DNA from: Paenibacillus sp. V4I3
GTDB lineage: Bacteria > Bacillota > Bacilli > Paenibacillales > NBRC-103111
Assembly: GCF_030817215.1 (NCBI RefSeq)
Contig: NZ_JAUSZA010000001.1
Coordinates: 5,182,501-5,246,500 of the forward strand
Direction: 5' to 3'
Length of the DNA stretch: 64,000 nt
Shown here: positions 53,248 to 61,920 of the stretch, one piece after another
How the letters are laid out: every line of letters begins with the position of its first letter
Numbering within the stretch: the first letter of the stretch is position 1
Notes under the pieces: model-generated
Told to the model about the DNA's origin: nothing
The model's input: the letters and a program-made list of their open reading frames with translations, nothing else
The model's database searches: none
Translations under genes and position numbers: made by a program

Positions 53248-54504
53248 ATGCTCTATATCAAAGAAGTTTTGCTGCAATTACTGTTCGCCTTAACTCCCTT
53301 TGTTCTATATAACATCTACTATCGTGATAAAACCGCTAACTATTCAAAACGGTTTATCAATATTACGTGTATGATTTGTCTATTTATGTCCATGACCTTT
53401 TATTCTAGCGTGCAGAACGGAATTATTTTTGACATTCGTTACGTGATCATGTTTTTCGGACTGGTGTACGGCGGCATGACTACTGGACTTATATTGCTTG
53501 TTGAGTTTGTAATGTACCGAATACTAATTGGCGGACAAGGACTATTTTCAGCGATGATTATTCTAGTGATTACATTCAACTTGTCTGTCCTGTTATCCAT
53601 CTTATATCGTCGACGCTCCGAGTACCGAAACCTAATAACTTTCCTAGCTGGGTTAAGCTTTTCCGTTATACCTATTTGTGTAATGTTAGTAACTGAACAT
53701 AAATATGTAGTCGAGAACTTGACGTTTAATATCCTAGCTATGCCCATTCAAAATTCCTTGGGTATTTGGTTGTTGATTTCCCTTTTCAATAAGGCTGTTT
53801 CGGATAAGCAGCTCTTCCAGAAATATCTTCAAAACGAAAAAGTTGAAACCATCGCTCATGTTGCCGCCTCCCTTGCCCATGAAGTGCGCAATCCACTTAC
53901 AGCCGTAATGGGATTCTTGAAATTAATTCGTAATGATTCTATCTCTAAAGAGAAGACCAACTATTATATTGATATTTGTGTTGAAGAGATGAAGCGGACG
54001 GAAGTTATTCTTTCCGAATATCTATCCATAGCTAAACCTAGTACTCCTAATTATGAACAAATGGATCTTGTGCCGCAGTTGAACTCCATTATAGATATCA
54101 TGACACCATACGCTAACATGAATAACGTCGCATTAGAAGTACACAATCAGGGGCAAGAACTTTATATATCTGCGAATCCAAACGAAATCAAACAACTACT
54201 CATTAATTTCATTAAAAATGCCGTTGAGGCTTGCTCTTATATCTCAAGAGGAAAAGTCGTCATTCGTATGGCCCCCGAATCCCAACTCTATGCAAAGATA
54301 ACCATACATGATAACGGGGTCGGCATGAGCAGCGAGCAGCTTGAGCGGCTTGGTACCATTTATTTTTCAACTAAAAGCAATGGTACAGGAGTAGGACTAA
54401 CATTTTCTTATCAATTAATCCGTTCGATGAACGGTTCAGTCCATGTTCAAAGCACATTAGGTAAAGGAACAGAATTCGTTATCTCGTTACCTTTAACCAA
54501 CTGA
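53248..54504 (+). CDS. KinB-like sporulation sensor kinase
   Basis: A 418-residue kinase. Six membrane helices of the 5TM-5TMR_LYT type fill the first 190 residues. The His box is VAASLAHEVRNPLTAVMGFL (near residue 215), with NFIKNAVEAC, DNGVGMSS and GTGVGLTFSYQLI in the ATPase domain. Topology and motifs match KinB-group phosphorelay kinases that start sporulation. It is divergent from the ger operon. The ribosome binding site is GAGGGGG. Confidence 0.9.
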   Translation: MLYIKEVLLQLLFALTPFVLYNIYYRDKTANYSKRFINITCMICLFMSMTFYSSVQNGIIFDIRYVIMFFGLVYGGMTTGLILLVEFVMYRILIGGQGLFSAMIILVITFNLSVLLSILYRRRSEYRNLITFLAGLSFSVIPICVMLVTEHKYVVENLTFNILAMPIQNSLGIWLLISLFNKAVSDKQLFQKYLQNEKVETIAHVAASLAHEVRNPLTAVMGFLKLIRNDSISKEKTNYYIDICVEEMKRTEVILSEYLSIAKPSTPNYEQMDLVPQLNSIIDIMTPYANMNNVALEVHNQGQELYISANPNEIKQLLINFIKNAVEACSYISRGKVVIRMAPESQLYAKITIHDNGVGMSSEQLERLGTIYFSTKSNGTGVGLTFSYQLIRSMNGSVHVQSTLGKGTEFVISLPLTN

Positions 54505-54540
54505 TTAATCTCTTTAGATTTAAAGTTCGAGATAAATATG

Positions 54541-54569
54541 AAAAAAGACACCCCGGGGTGTCTTTTTTT
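54541..54569. terminator. Bidirectional terminator
   Basis: AAAGACACCCC and GGGGTGTCTTT form a perfect palindrome, with A and T runs on either side. It closes the kinase gene. Confidence 0.88.
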
Positions 54570-54634
54570 CATTCTAAAATATGGCTTCCTCTACGCGATC
54601 AATTTACTCAACTTAAGAGTTAGTCGCAACCCCA

Positions 54635-55132
54635 TTAGTCAAAAGAACGACGAGATGGCCAAGACCCCTGCAGTTTGCGAATGAACATGATCTGTCCCGT
54701 GTGATATGCGTCATGCATGATGAGGCTATTCACCCATCGGCCAACGGATTGAGATCGATTGGGGAAAATGTGTTCGAATTCTTCCTCTTCCCAGCTTGCG
54801 ATCCGATCACGAATTCCCTGATGAACGGATTGCAGACGATCCAAGGTTTCTTGCCAATCCCCATTTGTTGTTGCCCCCACTGCAAATGTATCATCATTAG
54901 TCAGTTCCTCAGGATAATCGGATTCTTCCCCCGTCATTCTTTTCAATAATCGTTCTTTATAAAAAATCAGATGATGGATATTTTCCCAGATCGTGTTGAC
55001 ATGTTCACCCTCAGGCCGCCAATTGGCTTGCTCTGCGGACAGTTCTTTTAACGCATCAGTAAGTGGCGGATACCAGTCTTCCTTCTCATAGCAGCTATCC
55101 CATCCGTGAAGCAACAGCTCGACTTTATTCAT
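54635..55132 (-). CDS. DinB-family protein
   Basis: A 165-residue four-helix bundle of the DinB/YfiT type. The three metal-binding histidines are in NIHHLIFYKE and SLIMHDAYHTGQI. Relatives are thiol-S-transferases or of unknown role. ATG follows AAGGAGG. It is divergent from the CGNR protein gene. Confidence 0.85.
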   Translation of the reverse strand: MNKVELLLHGWDSCYEKEDWYPPLTDALKELSAEQANWRPEGEHVNTIWENIHHLIFYKERLLKRMTGEESDYPEELTNDDTFAVGATTNGDWQETLDRLQSVHQGIRDRIASWEEEEFEHIFPNRSQSVGRWVNSLIMHDAYHTGQIMFIRKLQGSWPSRRSFD

Positions 55133-55288
55133 TTCATATCCTCCTTAGATTACGCATATGTAACTATCTAAACAAGATTAACGAGTTACACGAGTAATTT
55201 ACCATGGAATATTATGGAGGTCAAGTAACTAGTAAAATCGATGTTAAGGTGTTACAATGTTTTAAAAAAAGAACGGGGTTTACCTTCT

Positions 55289-55855
55289 ATGCTTTGGGAC
55301 GATTTCCTGAATAGCTTACATCATGATTGGCGAGGAGACGGAGCAATCGATGATCGTCTAGAAAAACCGGAATGGTTGGATCAATGGATTATGAAGCACC
55401 AACTTTCCGTTAATCATCATCCCTCTCCTAACGAATTAAATGCCCTGAAACAATTAAGAACGCTTCTCCATCGGATAGTGACGGATTTCGTAGCCAATTC
55501 CTCACCTAGTGAGGATGATATAGAAGCCCTCAACAAAGTCATGGCTGATGGGGCCGTTATTCGTCAACTTACAAAAAACAGTGAACGTTATCAATTAAAT
55601 TTGTATGCAATCGGTCAGCAGTGGTCCCATATTCAGGCTGAGATTGTATCATCTATGGCACAATTGATCGCTGAGGGAGAACCATCTCGGATACGCATTT
55701 GCGATAATCCGAACTGCTTATGGGTTTATTATGATGATACTCGCAACCGCTCCAAAAGATACTGTGATGACAAGCTGTGCGGTAATTTAATGAAAGTACG
55801 CCGATTCCGCGCACGACAAAAAGCAGCTGCCGACTTGCCCAAGCATGAGCACTAA
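55289..55855 (+). CDS. CGNR zinc-finger (ABATE domain) protein
   Basis: A 188-residue protein with an N-terminal ABATE-like helical domain and a C-terminal CGNR zinc finger: CDNPNCLWVYYDDTRNRSKR then YCDDKLCGNLMKVRRFR (here CGN-L). It is probably a DNA-binding stress regulator. I use ATG 55289, with GGGG upstream; the frame is open to 55241. Confidence 0.85.
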   Translation: MLWDDFLNSLHHDWRGDGAIDDRLEKPEWLDQWIMKHQLSVNHHPSPNELNALKQLRTLLHRIVTDFVANSSPSEDDIEALNKVMADGAVIRQLTKNSERYQLNLYAIGQQWSHIQAEIVSSMAQLIAEGEPSRIRICDNPNCLWVYYDDTRNRSKRYCDDKLCGNLMKVRRFRARQKAAADLPKHEH

Positions 55856-55919
55856 CGACAACTGTTTTTTTGTGAGGAAGTTAAATGATTGTTGTAGGTA
55901 CAGGAAACAATGAAGATAG

Positions 55920-56276
55920 TTATGTGTCTTGAGGATTTAACTGGGAAATGGAGTAATAGGCACGCTCAGTTTGAAGCATCAGCCCATTTTCATTTTGAAT
56001 CCCTTGAATGATACCGATAAAAGGTATTTCATAAACATCTTCGGGAAGCTTTTGCATTTGACCCTCCACCGTTTCAATGCTTCCATTACCACGTAGTACA
56101 ATCGTCTGTGGCAGTATATAGCTGTCAAAGGTTTCAGAGCTTCCCATTAAACCAACGTTATCTAGTGTAAATTCAATCTGATCCATATCTTGCTGTTCCT
56201 TCTTTTGAATCGTCAAGCTATTGCCTATTTGGCCTTCCAACCAGTTGCAAACTTCTTGTACTGTTATTTCCTCCAT
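55920..56276 (-). CDS. Protein of unknown function, 118 residues
   Basis: No family recognised. The sequence is acidic, with an N-terminal helix (EEITVQEVCNWLEGQIGN) then strands, ending in ERAYYSISQLNPQDT. No signal or membrane helix. The start has a good site (GTAGGGGAG). A small gene lies upstream in the same direction. Confidence 0.7.
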   Translation of the reverse strand: MEEITVQEVCNWLEGQIGNSLTIQKKEQQDMDQIEFTLDNVGLMGSSETFDSYILPQTIVLRGNGSIETVEGQMQKLPEDVYEIPFIGIIQGIQNENGLMLQTERAYYSISQLNPQDT

Positions 56277-56302
56277 AGTGTTCTCCCCTACTTTTATGAT
56301 TT

Positions 56303-56335
56303 AGAAGCCTTAACCGGCAAGCGGTCAAGGCTTCT
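56303..56335. repeat. Inverted repeat between two small genes
   Basis: AGAAGCCTTAACCG and CGGTCAAGGCTTCT pair with one mismatch around five bases. T-rich bases follow on the plus strand only, opposite to the flanking genes. Confidence 0.6.
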
Positions 56336-56337
56336 TG

Positions 56338-56502
56338 TTATTTTTGACCAGAATCAAAAGGCTCGTCCGTTATTTTGACCTTCCCCTCTGCAAGCTGGTG
56401 TATACCGTCGCTCGTCCCCGCTGCATACACATCCGAAAGCTGTTCATGCGTAACTATGTTGCCTTCTAATTTTTTGTCACGAGAATCCTTATCATTTTCC
56501 AC
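56338..56502 (-). CDS. Small acidic protein of 54 residues
   Basis: GTG 56502 lies seven bases after GGAGGTGA. The product begins VENDKDSRDKKLEGNIVTHE and ends TDEPFDSGQK. It is soluble, charged and lacks cysteine. It precedes the unknown 118-residue gene on the same strand. No family recognised; small acid-soluble spore proteins are not matched. Confidence 0.55.
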   Translation of the reverse strand: MENDKDSRDKKLEGNIVTHEQLSDVYAAGTSDGIHQLAEGKVKITDEPFDSGQK

Positions 56503-56586
56503 TGCACTCACCTCCATTTGCCTGCTATATCCAATATAGTTTGTACTTACAGACTGTTCTTATTCTCTAATATTTGCATATCTTAT

Positions 56587-57555
56587 TTAAGTATTTCTGC
56601 TCAGTAATTTAGCGACGAATTTGGGATTAAATACTTCGGATAGCTCGTCCATTACATTTAAATAGACAAGCCCATTGCCTTCAAGTTTTGGAGAATTCCC
56701 TAAGGGTACGGTTCGCTTTATTAATTGAGCATACAGCTCACGCTCTGTGAGATTTCGCTCGAAGCTTGCATTCACAAGTACTTTGATTAACGCCATTGCT
56801 CCGGCGACATGTGGAGTTGCCATAGAAGTTCCGCTTAATGTAGCATAGGCTCCGTTTAAATAGGTTGATAAAATTTTCTCTCCAGGGCCCACTAAATCGA
56901 CTTCATTGTTTGAATTTGAAAAATTGGAAGAGCGTCTCTCCAAGTCAATTGCACCTACGCTAATGACTTCGTTATAACAACCTGGATAGTCAAATTCGTC
57001 TGTTGAATCAACCCCATCGCCTTCATTACCTGCCGCACAAATCACAAGAATGTTGGAGGCTACGGCTTTTTGAATCGCTTCGTGTAACGCAGGAAGATTT
57101 TCTGGGCCGCCAAGAGACATGGAGATAATATCCGCTTTTTGTTCGATCGCATAGTTAATGCCATTAATTATCCATTCGTATTGACCAGAACCATTTTTAT
57201 CAAGAACCTTAATAATAAGCAAATTAGCCTCAGGAGCTACACCTACAACGCCATTATTGTTTTTTGTCGCAGCGATAGTTCCCGCAACATGCGTTCCATG
57301 ACCATTGTAATCCTTGTATACATCCGTCTTGCCTCCATCATCCTTCGTAAAATTAATTCCGCCGATTATTCGTTCTTTTAAGTCAGGATGGGTGATATCA
57401 CAGCCGGTATCCAGTATGGCAACCGTAATCCCCTTCCCTTTGGTTTGATCCCAGATTTTTGGGGCCTGAATCATTTCCACCCCGGTTGGAATTTCATTGA
57501 CCTGTTCAATCTTCTCAAGAACTTGAAACGGAATCACACGCATTTGTCGCTCCAT
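56587..57555 (-). CDS. ispA: Intracellular subtilisin-like serine protease
   Basis: A 322-residue S8 peptidase without a signal peptide. The catalytic Asp is in AILDTGCD, His in YNGHGTHVAG and Ser in GTSMATPHVAG; the oxyanion Asn is in CAAGNEGDG. The short N-terminal extension (PFQVLEKIEQVNEIPTGVEM) is the inhibitory pro-segment of cytoplasmic Isp proteases. Length matches IspA. It degrades cytoplasmic protein in stationary phase and sporulation. Confidence 0.93.
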   Translation of the reverse strand: MERQMRVIPFQVLEKIEQVNEIPTGVEMIQAPKIWDQTKGKGITVAILDTGCDITHPDLKERIIGGINFTKDDGGKTDVYKDYNGHGTHVAGTIAATKNNNGVVGVAPEANLLIIKVLDKNGSGQYEWIINGINYAIEQKADIISMSLGGPENLPALHEAIQKAVASNILVICAAGNEGDGVDSTDEFDYPGCYNEVISVGAIDLERRSSNFSNSNNEVDLVGPGEKILSTYLNGAYATLSGTSMATPHVAGAMALIKVLVNASFERNLTERELYAQLIKRTVPLGNSPKLEGNGLVYLNVMDELSEVFNPKFVAKLLSRNT

Positions 57556-57680
57556 TTTAATTTCCTCCTAATTATTATTAAAATAATAAAGCTTTGATTC
57601 ATTCAAATTTGATGTTGATCGACGGGTTATCTCTATGCTATTATTTGGGAGAACATTTTAACATATCGTTGTAATTTGCT

Positions 57681-57718
57681 AAAAAAAACAAGAGTGCTAC
57701 CAACACTCCTGTTTTTTA
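57681..57718. terminator. Terminator downstream of the holin-like peptide gene
   Basis: Arms AACAAGAGTG and CACTCCTGTT (one G-T pair) enclose seven bases. Eight T residues follow on the minus strand and six on the plus strand, so it can stop transcription both from the peptide gene and from any rightward transcript. Confidence 0.85.
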
Positions 57719-57763
57719 GATACATTGGCTTTTGGGACCTCCTGGGGCTAATGGTTCATACAC

Positions 57764-57803
57764 ACCTACCTGATCGTTTAGCGGCGAAGGGGTAGGTTTT
57801 TTA
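57764..57803 (+). terminator. Plus-strand hairpin touching the peptide gene stop codon
   Basis: ACCTACC and GGTAGGT enclose 20 bases, followed by TTTTTT on the plus strand. It is therefore oriented to end a transcript convergent with the peptide gene, and it lies within the peptide gene's 3' untranslated region. Confidence 0.6.
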
Positions 57804-57899
57804 GTGTATTCTAACAATAATTAACGCTATAAAAGTTAACAATGCCAAGAGGAAACTCCCAAATTGTAGAATCAACTTTATCATTTCATCTGGTTTCAC
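57801..57899 (-). CDS. Holin-like membrane peptide (Hol_Tox type), 32 residues
   Basis: GTG 57899 follows AGGAGGAGGGT. The peptide starts KPDEMIKLILQFGSFLLAL and continues with one hydrophobic helix to a short basic end (IVRIH). Pattern and length match the putative holin-like toxins of Firmicutes (an ILQFG/IAFG motif then LLALLT), which act on the membrane in type I toxin-antitoxin systems. Upstream, on the same strand, is a c-di-GMP-I riboswitch with a terminator-like closing stem. The pairing would place a membrane peptide under second-messenger control. Toxicity is not shown by sequence. Confidence 0.7.
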   Translation of the reverse strand: MKPDEMIKLILQFGSFLLALLTFIALIIVRIH

Positions 57900-57989
57900 C
57901 TTTACCCTCCTCCTTCCTGACGAAAGGGAGATCCGGGTGGCCTAGTATCTAACAAAAGTATCTGTAAAGAGTCATTTTGGACAGAAAAA

Positions 57990-58087
57990 GCCTACCCTCA
58001 TTTGACAGCTGGCTGGCATAGTTTCCCTTAGCCCCTCTAGCTTTGCGTCACCGCCTTTAAACGGTTTTGCCATTATCGTGGGTAGAC
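57990..58087 (-). promoter_or_regulatory. Cyclic di-GMP-I (GEMM) riboswitch
   Basis: Reading the minus strand: GGCAAA, a short hairpin (ACCG...CGGT), the invariant GACGCAAAGCTA, then GGGGCTAAGG and TATGCCAGCCAGCTGTC. These match the GEMM-I consensus in order and spacing. P1 forms between TGGCA and TGTCA and is extended by GTCTACCC (58080-58087) pairing with GGGTAGGC (57990-57997). Five T residues follow directly, so ligand-stabilised pairing could terminate transcription. The next gene, about 90 bases on, is the 32-residue peptide. Confidence 0.85.
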
Positions 58088-58106
58088 TTCTATATACTGT
58101 AAATCT

Positions 58107-58112
58107 ATTATA
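58107..58112 (-). promoter_or_regulatory. -10 element upstream of the riboswitch
   Basis: A perfect TATAAT on the minus strand within an AT-rich stretch. Transcription would start about 10 bases before the riboswitch. The -35 region (TATTCT at 17 bases) is weak. Confidence 0.5.
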
Positions 58113-58251
58113 TGCCTAATTATTATATAAGAATATAGGGAGTTAGACACATTATGTATTGTAAGTGCATACAACAAATTTGTCGAACTTAATCAAGAAA
58201 TACACCGGAACATAGAAAATCGTCATTCAACTAGTTCGAAAGCAATGTATT

Positions 58252-59442
58252 CTACATCTCCGCCATTAAATTCTCAGTAACATGCTGTCTTGTGAACTCA
58301 TAGAAAGAAAAGGCTTCCTCCCACGTCTGGAATCCCGCCTGTGCAATTATATCGCTACCTCCGCCTTTCCCATTGTATTTTCCTACATATTCTTTGAAGA
58401 AAGCACCGCACGAAAGTGGAGAACTACTGTTGTTTGCAAGAATAACTTTGTTCTCCGCAGCAGTAGCGAGCAATACGGGAGTATCACTTTCTGAAGCTAG
58501 CTTCACCGCCAGACTTTGCAAATCTTTAAGCGTCTTGTCTTCAAACACACTTGCTATCAAGTTGCCTTCGCGGCTTGATAACAGCTCCTGCGCTACATAA
58601 GCATTGTTTTTCTCTTTGAGAGAAACCAGTTCAGCCTGAAGCTGCTTCTGTTCATTTTCCCACTTCTCAATCCGGTCGATAATCTCGTCTTTACCGGTGT
58701 TGAATTTGGATGACAAGACACCCAAAATCCGCTGGCTTTCATTAAACTCCTTCAGGGCACGGTATCCGCACAAGAAGTAAATCCGAGTGTTTCCCTTTTG
58801 CTTTTCTGCTTTCAGAAGCTTGATCATGCCAATTTCGCCCGTTGATGCGACATGTGTCCCACCGCAAGCGTTGTATTCTACACCTTTTATCTCGACAATT
58901 CGAATATGATCCGTCACTTTGGGCTGTTTAACTAGCTGTAGATGAGCTACTTCTTCTTCGGTAATAAAATAACTAACAATGCTGTTGTTCAGGTAAATTT
59001 GCCGGTTGACTTCGTTCTCAATTGAAGCAAGCTGGTTCAATGTCAGTTCAGGCTGCTCCACGTCGATGGTGGCATAATCGTTACCCAAATGAAAGCTTAC
59101 CGTCATGGCCTGATAAAGGTCGCGGCATACCGCAGAGAGCAGATGCTGCCCACTATGCTGCTGCATATGGTCAAATCTTCTATTCCAATCGATCTGGCAA
59201 GTCACCTTACTCACATCGGGAAGTCGTGCTAGTTTGTGCAGCACTTCATCTTCTTCATTGATCACATCAAGCACAGGAATTCCGTTAATATGCCCATAAT
59301 CGCAGGGCTGTCCGCCCCCATGTGGATAAAAAGCTGTCTCCTCCAGGATGACATAATACCCATCTTCTCTTTCGAGCGTTTGGTGTATGTCTGTTTGCCA
59401 TTCGGTAATATAAGCGGAATTGTAATATAGTTTTATGGACAT
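58252..59442 (-). CDS. alaX: AlaX-type alanyl-tRNA editing protein with DHHA1 domain
   Basis: A 396-residue AlaX-L protein: an AlaRS-like beta-barrel (YPHGGGQPCDYG), the editing domain with zinc motifs HSGQHLLSA and CGGTHVAS, a coiled coil (WENEQKQLQAELVSLKEKNN) and a DHHA1 domain (GKYNGKGGGSDIIAQAGFQ). It hydrolyses Ser or Gly mischarged on tRNA-Ala. All key His and Cys residues are present. Confidence 0.93.
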   Translation of the reverse strand: MSIKLYYNSAYITEWQTDIHQTLEREDGYYVILEETAFYPHGGGQPCDYGHINGIPVLDVINEEDEVLHKLARLPDVSKVTCQIDWNRRFDHMQQHSGQHLLSAVCRDLYQAMTVSFHLGNDYATIDVEQPELTLNQLASIENEVNRQIYLNNSIVSYFITEEEVAHLQLVKQPKVTDHIRIVEIKGVEYNACGGTHVASTGEIGMIKLLKAEKQKGNTRIYFLCGYRALKEFNESQRILGVLSSKFNTGKDEIIDRIEKWENEQKQLQAELVSLKEKNNAYVAQELLSSREGNLIASVFEDKTLKDLQSLAVKLASESDTPVLLATAAENKVILANNSSSPLSCGAFFKEYVGKYNGKGGGSDIIAQAGFQTWEEAFSFYEFTRQHVTENLMAEM

Positions 59443-59491
59443 GACGATTTCCTTTCTTCTTGCTGGCTGTTACAAAAGAGAAATTAATCAT

Positions 59492-60130
59492 TTAGTTACT
59501 AGCACTTAACCAACGTGCGCTGTTGAGTATTAGACGCCTGTAAGCTTCCGGTTTAAATGATGGAGCATGATGACCGGGTTGTAAATAGATCACTTTCCCA
59601 AGACCATAAGCTTGCTCCCAGGCTGCTGGATACCTGTTTCCATCAAATTCATACTCTAGAAAAACGGTTTTCTTGGTGAAAGGATCAAAATCGAACATAT
59701 ACGGCTCTTCCTCCATGCTGAAGTCCTCGACACCGTCGAGCAATGGATGATTCTCCACGGATCCGTAATAATCCAGAGACTGGTACGGCGGGTGGCCTGT
59801 AAACTTTGCACCGATCATCTGGATCAGCTCGTAGCTACGTTGAACCGAAATGCCATTATGGATCACAAGCAACCCGCCTCCACCCGCCACAAATTGAATT
59901 AGACCAGAAGTTTGTTCCGGTGACAGATCTCGGTTCCAGCAATCCGTATAGGATATGCAAAGTTGGAATTGTTTTCGATCCAATTCCGTGAAATAGTTGT
60001 AGTCCTCCGTACTCGTAATCAGAAATTCTTCGCCAAGAATCCCCCTAAGCTGATGCTTGGCGGGTTCCAATGGATGCCATGGAACATCTGTGTCGTCACC
60101 AACCAAAAGTACATTCGTTTTATCACTCAT
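59492..60130 (-). CDS. ThuA-like (class I glutamine-amidotransferase fold) protein
   Basis: A 212-residue ThuA-domain protein: LLVGDDTDVPWHPLEP, a GGGGLLVIHNG turn and a C-terminal VIYLQPGHHAPSFK. ThuA proteins act in sugar catabolism of the trehalose type, but the reaction is uncertain. ATG 60130 follows GGGGGAG; the longer frame to 60190 contains the remnant below in another frame. Confidence 0.85.
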   Translation of the reverse strand: MSDKTNVLLVGDDTDVPWHPLEPAKHQLRGILGEEFLITSTEDYNYFTELDRKQFQLCISYTDCWNRDLSPEQTSGLIQFVAGGGGLLVIHNGISVQRSYELIQMIGAKFTGHPPYQSLDYYGSVENHPLLDGVEDFSMEEEPYMFDFDPFTKKTVFLEYEFDGNRYPAAWEQAYGLGKVIYLQPGHHAPSFKPEAYRRLILNSARWLSASN

Positions 60131-60155
60131 GCGCTCTTCTCCCCCACCTTTTGTT

Positions 60156-60324
60156 TTACCAAGGCAATTCTTTTCCGGTGTCTGCTTCAAGATAAACCGG
60201 CTTTTCGCGAAGCGTATCTTTATATTCCTCTAATCGAGTCAAAATATTGTCGGCCGCTTGTTCCGCAGTATAAGTACCCGCATCATTCCAAATACCGCTC
60301 ATATACGTTTTGATCGCGTTTTTA
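60156..60324 (-). pseudogene. C-terminal remnant of an unidentified gene
   Basis: A short open stretch reading KNAIKTYMSGIWNDAGTYTA then EQAADNILTRLEEYKDTLRE and ending GKELPW. It starts directly after the methyltransferase stop codon without a start codon or ribosome binding site. The composition is protein-like, so it is probably the tail of a lost gene. Family unknown. Confidence 0.4.
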
Positions 60325-61083
60325 CTAAATCTCTCCCCAATACACCTCAGTTTCATAATCGAAAAACACATTTCCATCTTGCTCATGCCGTTCAAATATA
60401 TGCTGCAGTTCCGTCATCATCGGCGCAAAGTTGGGGTGCTCAGGTACGGGAATGTAGGAAGATGACATCAACCTCCCCATCAAACCTTCAAAATCGAAAA
60501 CTTGAGTAATAGCGAATCGTTCTAGCTGCATACTATCGTTCTTGAAGAAAGACGCCAGCGTTTCCTGCGAAATATTTTTATGAGTAACTTTTTCATAATC
60601 ACTTCCAAATGTACGAAGCAGTAAGTCGTACTCTTCTCTAAATGCATTGCCATGTTCCAGACGTGAGTTCCAAATCAATAGCACCTTCCCGCCAGGCTTC
60701 AGAATCCGTTGGAATTCGGCTTGTGTGGCCGTGCGATCAAACCAGTGAAACGCTTGGGCACAAACGATAAAGTCAACAGACTCATTCGATAGACCAGTCG
60801 CTTCTGCGGACCCCGGTATGGTATGAAAATTGGCATCTCCGCTCAACATTTGCTCAGCGGCTTCCCGCATCGCTTGATTCGGTTCAACAGCGATTACTTG
60901 GCTCCCTCTTTGTAAGAGCAGCTTTGAAAAAATACCTGTCCCTGCGCCGATGTCCGCAATTACTGCATTTGCGGACAGACCAACGACGTCGTACAAATAA
61001 TCAATAGCCTCTTTCGGATAACTCGGGCGGAATTTCACATAGGTATCAACGCGATTTGAAAAACGTTCTTTATGATTATTCAT
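60325..61083 (-). CDS. Class I SAM-dependent methyltransferase
   Basis: A 252-residue methyltransferase. Motif I is VIADIGAGTGIFSKLL (near residue 39), the acidic loop VIAVEPNQAM, and the SVDFIVCAQAFHWFD motif matches the UbiE/Tam (type 11/25) group. The substrate is unknown. ATG follows GGGAGAGG. Confidence 0.88.
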   Translation of the reverse strand: MNNHKERFSNRVDTYVKFRPSYPKEAIDYLYDVVGLSANAVIADIGAGTGIFSKLLLQRGSQVIAVEPNQAMREAAEQMLSGDANFHTIPGSAEATGLSNESVDFIVCAQAFHWFDRTATQAEFQRILKPGGKVLLIWNSRLEHGNAFREEYDLLLRTFGSDYEKVTHKNISQETLASFFKNDSMQLERFAITQVFDFEGLMGRLMSSSYIPVPEHPNFAPMMTELQHIFERHEQDGNVFFDYETEVYWGEI

Positions 61084-61257
61084 CTCATACCTCTCCCATC
61101 AGATAAAATATCCTTCTACAAACAAAGCGACCAACTGTTGTTGAGTTAAGAAACTGCGACTTTTGTTTCACTTGGTGAAACAACGTTTCATTAAATACAT
61201 CTATATCATATTCAATTATTTGGCAAAAGTCCATAACAAATACATAGCACTAAAACA

Positions 61258-61285
61258 CAAAAAACGACCGCTAATTTCGCGGCCA
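61258..61285 (-). terminator. Weak terminator after the PhyH remnant
   Basis: GGCCGC-loop-GCGGTC followed by six T residues on the minus strand; one G-T pair in a six-base stem. Confidence 0.5.
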
Positions 61286-61304
61286 TTCACCATTTCTTAC
61301 AACT

Positions 61305-61890
61305 TCAACCCTTCTCGAATTCGGTAGGATAGCTAGCTCCAAATGGCGCATCTGGTCTTGCAAATTGTCCCATTAAATAACGGCGTGTCGGAGTTGTGCG
61401 GTCTACGAACTCTTGATTATTCTCGAAACGATCTGAGCATCGAACCCACGGCGGACTATAAATATAGTGCATCGTATACCGGTCGTAATCACCATCATGA
61501 GCGAAAGTCCGATGCCAGACGGCATTATGAAAAAATAATACCGATCCCGCCGGTGCACAAATGACATGACCGATCGGAACATCATCCTTGGCAGTTCTAA
61601 TCGCACCCGGAAGCTGCACTTGGCTTCTATGGCTTCATGGGATCATCTCCATATTCCCCATATACAGCGGGATGATCAATCAATCGCTCCAAAGCGGATT
61701 CCGTTTCATAGCCTTTTCCCACCTGTGCCAAACCTTTTGCGTCGGCTGACTCGTGTAAACGGATGGATGCTTCCAGACATTCCTTCACCTCATCTTCGGA
61801 GAGCACGTTAGGAATAATCAGATAGCCCCATGATTCAAACATAAACCGATCGAGCTCCGTAAACTCTCCTGGATTAGAAATAGGATTCAT
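61305..61890 (-). pseudogene. Phytanoyl-CoA dioxygenase-like gene with internal deletion
   Basis: The N-terminal part (DRFMFESWGYLIIPNVLSED, good AGGAGG start at 61890) stops near 61627. The C-terminal part (GHVICAPAGSVLFFHNAVWH to SYPTEFEKG) is in another frame just beyond. About 80 residues between them, which in the family carry the iron-binding HxD, are gone. Only the distal His and basic residue remain (WHRTF). It is a dead gene; the intact protein was probably about 290 residues. Confidence 0.8.
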
Positions 61891-61920
61891 AGTAAAGCTC
61901 CTCCTTTTTTAAACAAATGA

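Noticed and set aside
57721..57770. Open frame reading VYEPLAPGGPKSQCI downstream of the holin-like peptide
   Set aside because: It lies in the hairpin-rich 3' untranslated region and has no clear start; a hidden signalling peptide was considered but nothing else supports it.
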